45,265 nucleotides of DNA, taken from CBDFHV01 sp965247705. GTDB lineage: Bacteria > Pseudomonadota > Alphaproteobacteria > Rhodospirillales > CAMCUA01. The stretch covers positions 1 through 45,265 of the forward strand of contig CBDFHV010000055.1 in the NCBI GenBank assembly GCA_965247705.1. Direction: 5' to 3'. The position numbers were made by a program, and so were the translations under genes. The notes under the pieces are model-generated. The model searched no databases. It worked only from the letters and a program-made list of their open reading frames with translations, and was not told the DNA's origin. Position 1 is the first letter of the stretch, and every line of letters begins with the position of its first letter. Below, piece after piece: positions 24,560 through 33,574 of the stretch.

Positions 24560-25747
24560 ATGAGCCGCGCCCGCGATTGGCGGAACGTCGCCGTTCTGGC
24601 GACCTGCCAGATGCTCTACAACTCCGGCCGATCGCTGCTGGTGGCGACCAGTCCCCTGGTCGCCTACGGCATCGCCGCCAACAAAGCGCTGTCGACCCTG
24701 CCCATCACCATGGCCGTGATCGGCACCGCCGTGGCGAGCATTCCCGCCTCCATGCTCATGCGCCGGGTCGGGCGCAGCCGCGGTTTCGCCGTCGGTTCGC
24801 TAATCGGGGTGATCGGCGGCGCGGCCTGCCTGTATGGGATCGAGCAGGCGGATTTCCCGGTGTTCTGCCTGGGGGCGCTGCTGTTCGGGTTTTTCTCCGG
24901 CTTCGCCCAGCTTTACCGGTTCGCCGCCGCCGACGTGGCCCCGGACGCCTTCAAGAGCAAGGCCATATCGCTGGTCCTGACCGGTGGTCTGGTCGCCGCT
25001 TTCGTCGGCCCGGAGCTGGCGTTGCTGGGGCAAGACATGGTCGACGGCGTGCCGTTCTTCGCCTCCTACATCTTCATGGTCGTCCTCACGGTAGTCAGCG
25101 GCGTCGTGGTGATGGCGGTGGACATTCCCAAGTTGTCGCCGAAGGAGGCCAGCGACAGCGGCCGGCCCGTGTGGCGCATCATGGGCGGCCCGGTGTTCAT
25201 CGTCGCCACCCTGTGCGCCGTGGTCGGACAGTCGGTCATGAACCTGCTGATGACCGCGACGCCCCTGGCCATGCTCCACGCCCACCACCTGTTCTCCGAC
25301 ACCGCCCTGGTGATCGAGTGGCACATCTTCTTCATGTACGCTCCCGGGTTCTTCACCGGAACGCTGATCAGTCGCTGGGGCGCGACCGTCGTGATCCGCG
25401 CCGGCATCGCGATCCAGACCATGAGCGTCCTGTTCGCCCTCGCCGGTAGCGACGTCGTCCATTTCTGGATTGCCCTGGCCTTTCTGGGACTGGGGTGGAA
25501 TTTCGCCTTCACGGCCAGCAGCAGCCTGCTGACCGAGATCTACACCCCGTCGGAGCGGGCGAAGACCCAGGCGGCCCACAATTTCATCATCTTTACCGTC
25601 GTTGCCGCGGTCTCGCTGTCGTCGGGCGCTCTGATGCACTACTTTGGCTGGACCTGGGTCAACATCGGCGCCTTGCCGCTGTTGGTGATTTCCTTCCTCG
25701 CCGCGGCCTGGCTCGGCCCGCGGCGCCACACCATGGAAATGGATTAG
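24560..25747 (+). CDS. MFS transporter
   Basis: A 395-aa polytopic membrane protein with about 12 hydrophobic helices. The cytoplasmic loop 2-3 carries the MFS motif region MRRVGRSRGFAVGSLIGVIGG, and helix 5 contains GGLVAAFVGPELA. The long central loop (VDIPKLSPKEASDSGRP) divides the two six-helix halves. Substrate unknown; position after the HyuAB-FAH-CMD genes suggests uptake or efflux of a related compound. Its stop overlaps that of the convergent second MFS gene by 3 bp. Confidence 0.88.
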   Translation: MSRARDWRNVAVLATCQMLYNSGRSLLVATSPLVAYGIAANKALSTLPITMAVIGTAVASIPASMLMRRVGRSRGFAVGSLIGVIGGAACLYGIEQADFPVFCLGALLFGFFSGFAQLYRFAAADVAPDAFKSKAISLVLTGGLVAAFVGPELALLGQDMVDGVPFFASYIFMVVLTVVSGVVVMAVDIPKLSPKEASDSGRPVWRIMGGPVFIVATLCAVVGQSVMNLLMTATPLAMLHAHHLFSDTALVIEWHIFFMYAPGFFTGTLISRWGATVVIRAGIAIQTMSVLFALAGSDVVHFWIALAFLGLGWNFAFTASSSLLTEIYTPSERAKTQAAHNFIIFTVVAAVSLSSGALMHYFGWTWVNIGALPLLVISFLAAAWLGPRRHTMEMD

Positions 25748-26997
25748 CGCCACAGGGCGTCGCGGTATCGATAGCCGATGAACAACGTGCTCAGGATGCC
25801 GACGACGGCATAGAGGCTCACGGTGCCGGAGAATCCGATCCGTTCGATCAGAATGCCGGCCCCGAGCACACCCAGGGGAAGGCCGTAGACGGCGAAGGCG
25901 CGAACGCCCATTACCCGGCCCCGGACCGGTGCGTCGAGGGCGCCGAGCAGGGTCACCGACAAGGAGATCATGGACACGTTGTAAAACATGCCGATGAAGA
26001 ACAGGGCGATAAGGCCCGCGATTTTCGATTCCAGATGGGCGAAGATCGCCAGGGTGATCAACCACAGAATCATGGCGGCGAACATCAGAAGAGCGGGGCG
26101 TCCGCGCCGGCCCGACCCCGCCATCATCAGGGAGCCGATCAAGGCGCCACAGGCACAGGCCGCCACCAGATGGCTGAGGCCGCCCTCGTCGGTTCCATAA
26201 ATTTCCCGGGCCACGAAGGGCAGCAGCCCGTCGGCGATGGAGAGCGCCGTCGCATTCATCAGAAAGGCAAGCCACATGACCGCCAGGATGGTCGGCGAGT
26301 TCCAGATATAGGCAAGTCCTTCCTTGAGGTCCCGCCAGTGCGAGGGCTTGGGGCGCGAGTCGGTTTCACCACCGGCCGCGGAGTCGAAAGAGCTTCGCGA
26401 CGGATGGATGTGGGAGATGCCCAGGGTGAGCAGGCAGCTGATCAGGTAAAAGCCGGCGACGAATAGATAGGACCAGCCGATGCCGACCAGGGACAGCAGG
26501 CCACCGGCGGCGAGAGCGCCGAAGATCCGGGCCGAGTCCTGGGTCATCCGGGCCAGGCCAATGGCGTTCATCAGCGTATCGACGGGGATCGTGTCGCCGA
26601 TCAGGGCATTCCGCATCCCGATGTCGGAGGAGCGCGCAAGTCCGACAAGAAAAGCCATGGCGAAGGCGTGATAGGGGGTGACAAGGTCCATCAGCGCCAA
26701 GGTCATGAACGCAAATGCGAGGACCGTGAAGAAGGCGCGGGCAAAGAGAATCACCGTCCGACGCCCCACCCGGTCTCCGATCACGCCGCCGAAAGGCGCG
26801 ATCAGGGTGCCGACGTAGCGCAGAGCACCGAAAACGGTGAGCATGAAGACGGAGTTGGTCTCCACCAGCACGAACCAGCCGAGGATCAGCGTCTCCATCT
26901 CGTAGGCCCAGGAGCCGAGGAGATCCGACGGCCACTGAAACCTGTAGCTTCGATACCTGAACGAGGCGAGAGGGGAGATCCGGCTCAATGCCTTCAA
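25744..26997 (-). CDS. MFS transporter (EntS/MFS_3-like)
   Basis: A 417-aa transporter, convergent with the previous one. It carries FGGVIGDRVGRRTVILFAR, a clear loop 2-3 motif, and the helix-4 segment VGLARSSDIGMRNALIGDTIP, plus AGGLLSLVGIGWSYLFVAG, which recall the EntS-type exporters of the MFS_3 class. About 12 membrane helices. It starts at TTG 26997, supported by GGAG about 10 nt upstream; no ATG lies before residue 34, within helix 1. Likely an exporter; the substrate is unknown. Confidence 0.86.
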   Translation of the reverse strand: MKALSRISPLASFRYRSYRFQWPSDLLGSWAYEMETLILGWFVLVETNSVFMLTVFGALRYVGTLIAPFGGVIGDRVGRRTVILFARAFFTVLAFAFMTLALMDLVTPYHAFAMAFLVGLARSSDIGMRNALIGDTIPVDTLMNAIGLARMTQDSARIFGALAAGGLLSLVGIGWSYLFVAGFYLISCLLTLGISHIHPSRSSFDSAAGGETDSRPKPSHWRDLKEGLAYIWNSPTILAVMWLAFLMNATALSIADGLLPFVAREIYGTDEGGLSHLVAACACGALIGSLMMAGSGRRGRPALLMFAAMILWLITLAIFAHLESKIAGLIALFFIGMFYNVSMISLSVTLLGALDAPVRGRVMGVRAFAVYGLPLGVLGAGILIERIGFSGTVSLYAVVGILSTLFIGYRYRDALWR

Positions 26998-27229
26998 GAT
27001 ACGTATGCTCCGGGCTGGATATGTCTTTCGCCGGGCGGCGGACCGATCGAGGGGCCCGACGATGCCATCTATTCCGATCGGGAATGCGGCCGCAAGTCGT
27101 CACGGCTTGCCGGCGCGTCCGCGGCCCCCGCCCTTGCGCTCCTCCGAGCCCGCGGGCTAGCCTAGGGTTACCCCCGTTCGGCCTCCCGCCGCCTCGACCC
27201 ACCGCGATCATCGAAACGAGAAATCGCCC

Positions 27230-28054
27230 ATGACCTCCGCGTCCGGCTCCTCCCTGCGTGTCGCCATCGGTGGCTTCGGCGCCATCGGCGTGCCCCTGGC
27301 CCGTCGTCTGGACGAGGGGCTGGAAGGGTTGACCCTGGCGGCGGTATCGGGGCGCGATCACGACAAGGCCCGGGGTATTCTTCAGGGCTTCAAATACCCC
27401 GTTCCGGTGTTGACCTTGGGGGAACTCGCGAACCTTGCCGAGGTGGTGGTGGAATGCGCGCCGGCGGCCGTGTTCGACGAGGTCGCCGTACCCGCCATCG
27501 AGCGTGGCCGCATCTTCATGCCAGCCAGCGTCGGCGCCATGCTGCCGCGCATGCATCTGGTGGATCGGGCGCGGAAAACGGGGGCGCGGATCCTTATTCC
27601 CACCGGGGCGCTGGTCGGCCTGGACGCCGTGCGCGCCGCCGCCCAGGGCAAAATCGCCGATATCCGCATTGTCAGCCGCAAGCCTCCCCGGGGCTGGGCC
27701 GGCGCCCCCCACATCGTCGACAACGACATCTCGCTCGAGGGCCTGACGGAACCCAAGAAGATCTTTTATGGCTCCGCCCGCGAGGCGGCGAAGGGATTTC
27801 CGGCCAACGTCAACGTGGCCGCCGCCTTGAGCCTCGCCGGCATCGGCCCCGACGAGACGATGATCGAGCTGTGGGCCGACCCGGGCGTCGACCGCAACAT
27901 CCACCGCATCATCTGCGACGCCGACAGCGCAAGCTTCGAGATGCGGATCGAGAACATTCCCAGCGAGGACAATCCGCGCACCGGCAAGATTACGCCCTTG
28001 AGCATGCTGGCCTGCCTGGAAGGGCTGGTCTCGCCGCTCAAGGTAGGCACCTGA
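27230..28054 (+). CDS. L-aspartate dehydrogenase-like (NadX type)
   Basis: A 274-aa NAD(P)-dependent enzyme. The Rossmann loop is VAIGGFGAIGVPLARRL (residues ~10-26). The core shows VVECAPAAVFDE, SVGAML, LIPTGALVGLDAVRAA, VSRKPPRGWAGAP and VDRNIHRIICD, whose His is the usual active-site residue. Aspartate dehydrogenases convert aspartate to iminoaspartate/oxaloacetate for NAD synthesis or catabolism. No nadA or nadC lies nearby, so a catabolic or biosynthetic variant on another amino acid is possible. It is 37 bp before the gamma-glutamyltransferase-family gene. Confidence 0.82.
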   Translation: MTSASGSSLRVAIGGFGAIGVPLARRLDEGLEGLTLAAVSGRDHDKARGILQGFKYPVPVLTLGELANLAEVVVECAPAAVFDEVAVPAIERGRIFMPASVGAMLPRMHLVDRARKTGARILIPTGALVGLDAVRAAAQGKIADIRIVSRKPPRGWAGAPHIVDNDISLEGLTEPKKIFYGSAREAAKGFPANVNVAAALSLAGIGPDETMIELWADPGVDRNIHRIICDADSASFEMRIENIPSEDNPRTGKITPLSMLACLEGLVSPLKVGT

Positions 28055-28091
28055 ACCCACCACACTCGGGGTTCACCGAGGGGGGACCGAC

Positions 28092-29897
28092 ATGGCTTTC
28101 ACCACGCGCCCGGAAATTCTGGGCACCTTTGGCGTCGTCGCCAGCACCCATTGGACGGGCACCGCCGTCGGCATGGCGATTCTGGAAAAGGATGGCAACG
28201 CCTTCGACGCGGCCGTCGCCACGGGTTTTGCCCTGCAGGCGGTGGAGCCCCATCTCTGTGGGCCCGGCGGCGACGTGCCCATCATCTTCCACAGCGCGCG
28301 CCACAAGACGACAAAGGTGATCTGCGGTCAGGCGCCGGCGCCCAAGGCCGCCACCATCGCCCACTACACGTCCCTCGGTTTCGATCTGGTGCCGGGCATG
28401 GGCATGCTGGCCGCCGTGATCCCCGGCGCCTTCGACGCCTGGATGCGGCTGCTCAGGGACTACGGCACCATGACCGTGCGCGATGTCCTGGAACCGGTCA
28501 TCGCGATTACCGGCAAGGGCTTCCCCGTCGTCGCCAAGGTTTCGGACACCGTGGAAAGCGTGAAGGGCCTGTTCACCGAGGAATGGAACACCTCGGCCGA
28601 CGTCTGGTTGCCCGGGGGCCATGCGCCCAAGCCTGGCGCCCTCCATACCATGCCCCAAATGTCCGAGACTTACGCCCGCATCGTCGGCGAGGCGGAAGCG
28701 GTCGGCGGCGACCGGGTGGCCCAGATCGAGGCCGCCCGCAAGGCCTGGTCCCAGGGCTTCGTGGCCGCGGCGATCGACAGGTTCTGCCGCGAGGTGCCGG
28801 TGATGGACATCTCCGGCAACCGCAACCATGGCTTGGTGACCGGCGACGACATGGCCGCCTGGCAGGCCACCGAGGACGCGCCGGAAACTTACGACTACCT
28901 CGGCTACACGGTGTGCAAGACCCGGGCCTGGGGGCAGGGGCCGGTGATGCTCCAGACCCTCGCCCTGCTCAAGGGCTTCGACATCGGCGCCATGGACCCC
29001 CGTGGGCCCGAGTTCGTCCACACCATTACCGAATGCGCCAAGCTGGCCTTCGCCGACCGGGAGGCATTTTACGGCGACCCGGACTTCGTCGACGTGCCCA
29101 TGGAGACCCTGCTGTCGGATGCCTACAACGATGCGCGCCGCAAGCTGGTCACGGACGCGGCGTCCCTGGAATTGCGTCCCGGCGCGATCGCCGGCCATGG
29201 CGGGCCGCCGGTACAGATCCCGCTCGGCACCACCGACGCCGACCAGTTGACCGCCATGGGGGTCGGCGAGCCGACCCTGAAGAAGTTCGTCGCCGCCGAG
29301 GCGGAAGCGGTCCACGCCGGCGATACGGTGCACCTGGACATCATCGACCGGGAAGGGAACATGGTTTCCGCCACTCCCAGCGGCGGCTGGCTGCAAAGCT
29401 CGCCGGTGATCCCGGAGCTGGGGTTCGCTCTTGGCTCGCGGGCCCAGATGTACTGGCTGGACGAAGGCCTGCCGGCCAGCCTGGCGCCTGGCCATCGGCC
29501 GCGCACCACCCTGTCGCCGAGCCTGGCGCTGAGGGACGGCGAGCCCTATATGGTCTTCGGCACCCCCGGCGGCGACCAGCAGGACCAGTGGCCCCTGCAC
29601 CTGTTCCTGCGCCACGTCCACCACGGCATGAACCTGCAGGAAGCCATCGACTCGCCGGAATTCCACACCAGCCATTTCCCCAGTTCGTTCTACCCCCGCG
29701 AGATGGACCCCGGTCACCTGGCCGTCGAGGGCCGGTTCTCCGAGGCCACCATTGCCGAGCTGGAAAAGCGCGGCCACCGGGTACAGGTGGACGAAGACTG
29801 GAACATTGGCCGCTTCACCGCCGCCACCAAGGACGGCCCGATCCTCAAGGTCGGCGCCAACCCGCGGGGGATGCAGGGCTACGCCATCGGGCGGTGA
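28092..29897 (+). CDS. gamma-glutamyltransferase family protein
   Basis: A 601-aa Ntn-hydrolase of the GGT family, made as a proenzyme that self-cleaves. The large subunit shows GVVASTHWTGTAVGMAIL, GNAFDAAVATGFALQAVEPH and GPGGDVPIIF; the small subunit starts at the nucleophilic Thr412 in HAGDTVHLDIIDREGNMVSA, followed by SGGWLQSSP and PRTTLSPSLAL. No signal peptide is obvious, unlike the periplasmic GGTs, so this belongs to the cytoplasmic branch that includes acylases and glutathione hydrolases. A GA-rich ribosome site precedes it. It follows the aspartate-dehydrogenase-like gene directly. Confidence 0.88.
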   Translation: MAFTTRPEILGTFGVVASTHWTGTAVGMAILEKDGNAFDAAVATGFALQAVEPHLCGPGGDVPIIFHSARHKTTKVICGQAPAPKAATIAHYTSLGFDLVPGMGMLAAVIPGAFDAWMRLLRDYGTMTVRDVLEPVIAITGKGFPVVAKVSDTVESVKGLFTEEWNTSADVWLPGGHAPKPGALHTMPQMSETYARIVGEAEAVGGDRVAQIEAARKAWSQGFVAAAIDRFCREVPVMDISGNRNHGLVTGDDMAAWQATEDAPETYDYLGYTVCKTRAWGQGPVMLQTLALLKGFDIGAMDPRGPEFVHTITECAKLAFADREAFYGDPDFVDVPMETLLSDAYNDARRKLVTDAASLELRPGAIAGHGGPPVQIPLGTTDADQLTAMGVGEPTLKKFVAAEAEAVHAGDTVHLDIIDREGNMVSATPSGGWLQSSPVIPELGFALGSRAQMYWLDEGLPASLAPGHRPRTTLSPSLALRDGEPYMVFGTPGGDQQDQWPLHLFLRHVHHGMNLQEAIDSPEFHTSHFPSSFYPREMDPGHLAVEGRFSEATIAELEKRGHRVQVDEDWNIGRFTAATKDGPILKVGANPRGMQGYAIGR

Positions 29898-29930
29898 GGG
29901 GGGACTTTCTCAACTGCATACGCTTCCTTG

Positions 29931-29960
29931 TCGTTGCCGGGCTCGTCTCGGCAACCCATG
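29931..29960. repeat. REP-like palindrome
   Basis: GTTGCCG (29933-29939) and CGGCAAC (29949-29955) form a 7-bp stem with a 9-base loop, followed by CCATGG. The arrangement GTTGCCGGGCT...CGGCAACCCATG recalls the dispersed intergenic REP sequences common in alphaproteobacteria. The surrounding 246-bp gap (29898-30143) shows nothing else convincing. Confidence 0.5.
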
Positions 29961-30143
29961 GTACCTCACGTGTATAGTTGGCTTGGCTTCGGCTTGCTGT
30001 CTGCACGAGGCGCGGCAAATTGCGTATTGTCCGCGCAATTACTGCAGTTACGATGTTTGGGTCCCACGTTTGGATATTGTGTCCCCGTGTTTCGGTCCAC
30101 GGCCACCGGTTCACCTTGGAACACGCGGCCGATCCGAGGGTCG

Positions 30144-30458
30144 TCAATGGTCCTGGTCGTACTTGGACCGCGACGTCATCTTGTGGAACACGTTGAGGAT
30201 GACGAACAGGGCGAAGGAGCTGAAGGCCGTATTGAACATCACCCGACCGACCGAATAGCTGAGGTTGCCGCCCCGCATGCTGATGGTCACTTCGATCTCG
30301 AATTCGGACATATGCGACAGATCCGTCGCCTGGCCCTCGTGACGATCGAACACGACGGCCATTGCAATTGTGCCAACCAGCCAGACGGTGAATAACATGA
30401 GGAACTTCGGGCTCTTGTAGTCAATGTTCTTGAGCTTCTTGAGAATTCTCCTGAGCAT
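30144..30458 (-). CDS. small two-helix membrane protein, unknown function
   Basis: A 104-aa product from ATG 30458 (MLRRILKKLKNIDYKSPKF). A basic N-terminus precedes helix 1 (LMLFTVWLVGTIAMAVVF), an external loop of ~35 residues (ATDLSHMSEFEIEVTI) and helix 2 (AFSSFALFVILNVFH). I do not recognise the family; a longer frame to 30572 runs up to the IS630 end and is unlikely to be used. The IS lies 115 bp upstream and may supply or block its promoter. Confidence 0.6.
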   Translation of the reverse strand: MLRRILKKLKNIDYKSPKFLMLFTVWLVGTIAMAVVFDRHEGQATDLSHMSEFEIEVTISMRGGNLSYSVGRVMFNTAFSSFALFVILNVFHKMTSRSKYDQDH

Positions 30459-30572
30459 AGATTTCACCGCAAGGTAATCCGCGACAGGAGTCCGCCTTCG
30501 GCCCATCGGCGGGTCGGTACGGACTGCACCCGGCGGACCGCGGCCGTCACCGGATGCTATGCGTTCGTCCAA

Positions 30573-31652
30573 CTAGTGTAGCGATTCCAACGCTTGTTTC
30601 CCTCGGTTGACCTTATCGATGATGGAACTGGCGGAAGCCGTCCAGGCGAAAGGCTTGGGGTCGGCGTTGTGCTGGTCGAGGTAGTCGTTGATGGCCATTT
30701 GCAATTCGACGATGGAGTGAAACACGCCGCGACGGATGCGCTTTCGGGTGATCTCGGCAAAGAAGCGTTCGACCAAGTTGAGCCACGACGCCGAGGTCGG
30801 CGTGAAATGCAGGTGGAACCGGGGATGGCGTTTCAGCCAGCGCTTGACCTCCGGCGTCTTGTGGGCGGCGTAGTTGTCGACGATCAGGTGGAGAGCCAGG
30901 TGCTTCGACGTCGCGCGGTTGATCTTGTTCAAGAAGCGGATGAACTCCTGATGGCGATGCTTCTGCATGCATTGGCCGATGACCGTGCCGTCGAGCACGT
31001 CGAGCGCCGCGAACAGGGTGGTGGTGCCGTGGCGCTTATAGTCGTGGGTCATGGTGCCGGCCCGGCCCTTCTTCATCGGCAGGCCCGGCTGGGTGCGGTC
31101 GAGTGCCTGGATCTGGGACTTCTCGTCCACCGACAGGACGATGGCGTGCTCCGGCGGGTTGACATACAGCCCGACCACGTCCTCGACGTTCTCGGCAAAC
31201 CGCGGATCATTGGACAGCTTGAAAGTCGCCACCAGATGCGGTTTCAGCTCATGTGCCTTCCAGATCGCCTGAACGCTCGACGGCGCGATGCCCACCGCCT
31301 TGGCCATCGTTCGCAGGCTCCAGTGGGTCGCGTCCGGCGGCGTTTCCGTCTTGGTCTTCTCGATCACCCGCATGACCACATCCGCCGCAAGCGGTGCCTT
31401 GCCCGGCGGGCGCGTCTTATCGCGGCACAAACCGTCCACGCCGGCCTCCACATAGCGCGTCCGCCAGCGTCGGATGGTCGGTTTGCTCACGCCCAAGCGG
31501 CGCTGGATCTCATCGGTGCCAACGCCGTCGCCGGCCAGCCGTACAATCCGAGCCCGTCGGACATGCTTCTGCGGCGTGTTGCCATTGGCGATCAACGCCT
31601 CCAGCCTGTCCTGATCCCCAGGCGCCAGCTGGATCCTCACTTTCTTCCCCAT
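30573..31652 (-). CDS. IS630-family transposase
   Basis: A 359-aa transposase with an N-terminal winged-helix region (RRLGVSKPTIRRWRTRYVEAG) and an intact DDE domain: Asp in IVLSVDEKSQIQALDRTQPG, Asp in LIVDNYAAHKTP, Glu in SWLNLVERFFAEI. Length is typical for the family and no interruption is seen, so it may be active. The stop codon overlaps the left TA target dinucleotide. Confidence 0.92.
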   Translation of the reverse strand: MGKKVRIQLAPGDQDRLEALIANGNTPQKHVRRARIVRLAGDGVGTDEIQRRLGVSKPTIRRWRTRYVEAGVDGLCRDKTRPPGKAPLAADVVMRVIEKTKTETPPDATHWSLRTMAKAVGIAPSSVQAIWKAHELKPHLVATFKLSNDPRFAENVEDVVGLYVNPPEHAIVLSVDEKSQIQALDRTQPGLPMKKGRAGTMTHDYKRHGTTTLFAALDVLDGTVIGQCMQKHRHQEFIRFLNKINRATSKHLALHLIVDNYAAHKTPEVKRWLKRHPRFHLHFTPTSASWLNLVERFFAEITRKRIRRGVFHSIVELQMAINDYLDQHNADPKPFAWTASASSIIDKVNRGKQALESLH

Positions 31653-31709
31653 GAACCCAGAATCGCATCACACCTGCCCGATGGGAATCATTTGTTTCGA
31701 GCGGAACAC
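30576..31709 (-). mobile_element. IS630-family insertion sequence, copy 2 (intact)
   Basis: About 1134 bp between TA dinucleotides (30574-30575 and 31710-31711), with short terminal inverted repeats (GTGT..CG at both ends inside CTAG). It carries a complete transposase on the - strand. It is related to copy 1 at 15532-16677 but clearly divergent, so they are two arrivals rather than one duplication. Confidence 0.85.
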
Positions 31710-31721
31710 TAGGCTGCGCCC

Positions 31722-32312
31722 ATGGTTGTGTCACGACACCGTTGGGGACTGATCGCCTGCGTGATGGGCGCCTTGTGGGGCACCTCCCCGGCGCTGGCCG
31801 CGCCGATGGCGCGGAGCGTCGCAACCGACGGTGCCCTCGTACTTGCCGCCGCCGGGCAGCGCCGCTGTGTGGGCCTGCAACGCAGCGGCCGCGGCGAGGT
31901 TCTGTTCAACGGTTGCGGCGCCTGCCGAACGGTAGAGGTGGAGCGCCGCCGCCCCGGCATGGAAACCCCCACGGAACGCAACTACGTCCTGCCGGCGGGC
32001 ACCCGCCAGCCCCTGTCATTCCGCGGACCGGGTTCGACCCGCCTGCGGGGTGAAAAGCCCTGCGACGCCAAGACCGCGCCCCGTCATGGCACACAGGCCG
32101 CCGCCCAGTGCATCAGCGTCCAGCGAACCGAAAAGGTCGGCACGGTGATGCTGAATTCCTGTGGCGTCTGCCGGCGCGTGGTGGTGGCGCGTTTCGGCGC
32201 CGACGGCGGATCCCGGGAGCGGTCCTATGTCGTCCGCGCCCACGACTACCTGCCCCTCAGGGCCGAGGGCGCCCGCAGGGCGAGCATCGTCCACGACCTG
32301 CCTTGCGAATAG
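31722..32312 (+). CDS. exported protein with duplicated Cys-x-x-Cys domain
   Basis: A 196-aa protein with a signal peptide (WGLIACVMGALWGTSPALA). Two ~65-residue modules follow: RCVGLQRSGRGEVLFNGCGACRTVEVERR ... GEKPC and QCISVQRTEKVGTVMLNSCGVCRRVVVARF ... HDLPC. Each has four Cys, two of them as CGxC, so either disulfides or metal binding. I do not recognise the family. The start is only 10 bp from the IS630 end and lacks a ribosome site, so expression depends on the insertion. Confidence 0.7.
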   Translation: MVVSRHRWGLIACVMGALWGTSPALAAPMARSVATDGALVLAAAGQRRCVGLQRSGRGEVLFNGCGACRTVEVERRRPGMETPTERNYVLPAGTRQPLSFRGPGSTRLRGEKPCDAKTAPRHGTQAAAQCISVQRTEKVGTVMLNSCGVCRRVVVARFGADGGSRERSYVVRAHDYLPLRAEGARRASIVHDLPCE

Positions 32313-32410
32313 GGCACCTGCGGATGACCATGCCCACCGATCGGATTACGGGCTAACCGACGCGGCGAAGCAGGTTCTTCAACGTCGCAAGCTCTCCTGA
32401 GCCCATGCTC

Positions 32411-32425
32411 GCGGGGTGACCCCGC
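32411..32425. promoter_or_regulatory. short perfect palindrome upstream of the DUF3179 gene
   Basis: GCGGGGT and ACCCCGC around a single G, in the 186-bp gap between the CxxC protein and the DUF3179 gene. No T-tract follows. It may be an operator or simply G+C-rich chance; I see no other element in the gap. Confidence 0.3.
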
Positions 32426-32498
32426 CCCGGAACACCTGGATGTGATCCCTGTCCGCTTGTCGGCGGTTCCCGAGGGGTGTGAGAGTAATCGCCGAACC

Positions 32499-33505
32499 AT
32501 GGGCCAGACATTCCGATTGCCGACTTCACTTAGGCTGTGCCTTGCCATAGCTCTCGCCGCGGCCGCCTTGTCCGGCGCACCGGCGCAGGGGGCGACCGAT
32601 GTGGCGGCCTGGAAACGGGAGTTCCCGCGTACCGACTTCGCCCGGGCCAGCATTCCGCTGGACGAGATCGTCACCGACGGGCCCCGTCGGGACACCATTC
32701 CGCCAATCGATGCGCCCCGGTTCGTTCCGGCGGCCGATGCCAAGGGCATCGGGCCCTTCGAGCCGGTGCTGGGCTTGATCATCGACGGCGACGCACGGGC
32801 CTATCCCCTGCGCATCCTCCTGTGGCACGAGATCGTCAACGACGTGGTCGGCGGCGTCCCGGTGCTGGTCTCCTATTGCCCGCTGTGCAATTCCGGCGTG
32901 GTGTTCGACCGCCGCCTGGGCGGGGAGACGCTGATCTTCGGCAACACCGGTCGGATACGCCACTATGACATGGTGATGTACGACCGGCAGAGCGAGAGCT
33001 GGTGGCAGCAATTCCTGGGCCAAGCCATCGTCGGCGCCCGCACCGGTCAGACCCTGACACCGATCCCGAGCCGCCTCGAGTCCCTGGTGGCATTTCGAAC
33101 CCGGGCCCCCCCGGCAAGCTTCTGGTCCCCGACAATCCCGCCGCCCGACCCTACGGTCAGAGCCCCTTCGCGGGGTTCGAGGACCGCACGCCCCGCATGC
33201 TGCCTACGGTTTCCCTGCCCGACGAGCTGCATCCCCTGGCGCGGCTGGTGGTGGTGGGCGAAGAGGCCTGGCCGCTCGAACTGCTGCGTCGACGCGGTCG
33301 GCTTGAAACGGGCGGGATGGTGTTCCAATGGACACCGGGGCAGAACTCCCTGCATGACACTCGGCGCATCGCCCGCGGCCGGGACGTGGGCAACGTGGTC
33401 GTTCGCCAAGGCGCCGCGGCCGATGGGCCCGAGATCGTGTATGACGTGATCTTCGCCTATGTCTTCCGGCTGTTCCGGCCCGCGGGCACCATTCACACGG
33501 ATTGA
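32499..33505 (+). pseudogene. DUF3179 protein with a one-base frameshift
   Basis: The ATG at 32499 opens a signal peptide (LRLCLAIALAAAALSGAPA) and DUF3179 sequence: DAKGIGPFEPVLGLIIDGD, YPLRILLWHEIVND and the SYCPLCNSGVVFDR box. In a run of seven C (33106-33112) the frame is lost: after FRTRAP the first frame turns into unselected sequence, while the next frame resumes with GKLLVPDNPAARPYGQSPF and ends at 33505 with VIFAYVFRLFRP. Adding one C would join them into a ~335-aa protein. It is a recent mutation or a homopolymer sequencing error. Confidence 0.82.
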
Positions 33506-33574
33506 GGCGCGCCCTTGGATGGCGCCGTCGGGGGCTCTATCCTGAACCGGAGCCCGGAACCGAGGAGATACGCC

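Noticed and set aside
26366..28063. Long - strand frame across the MFS and aspartate-dehydrogenase-like genes
   Set aside because: Its end matches the MFS gene in the wrong frame, and its beginning is antisense to the dehydrogenase; no coherent domain.
28052..28075. Hairpin between the aspartate-dehydrogenase-like and GGT-family genes as a terminator
   Set aside because: The 7-bp stem has a long loop and no T-tract, and it overlaps the ribosome-site region of the next gene.
15532..31709. Composite transposon formed by the two IS630 copies
   Set aside because: The copies differ clearly in sequence and ends, and each has its own TA target pair, so they are separate insertions.
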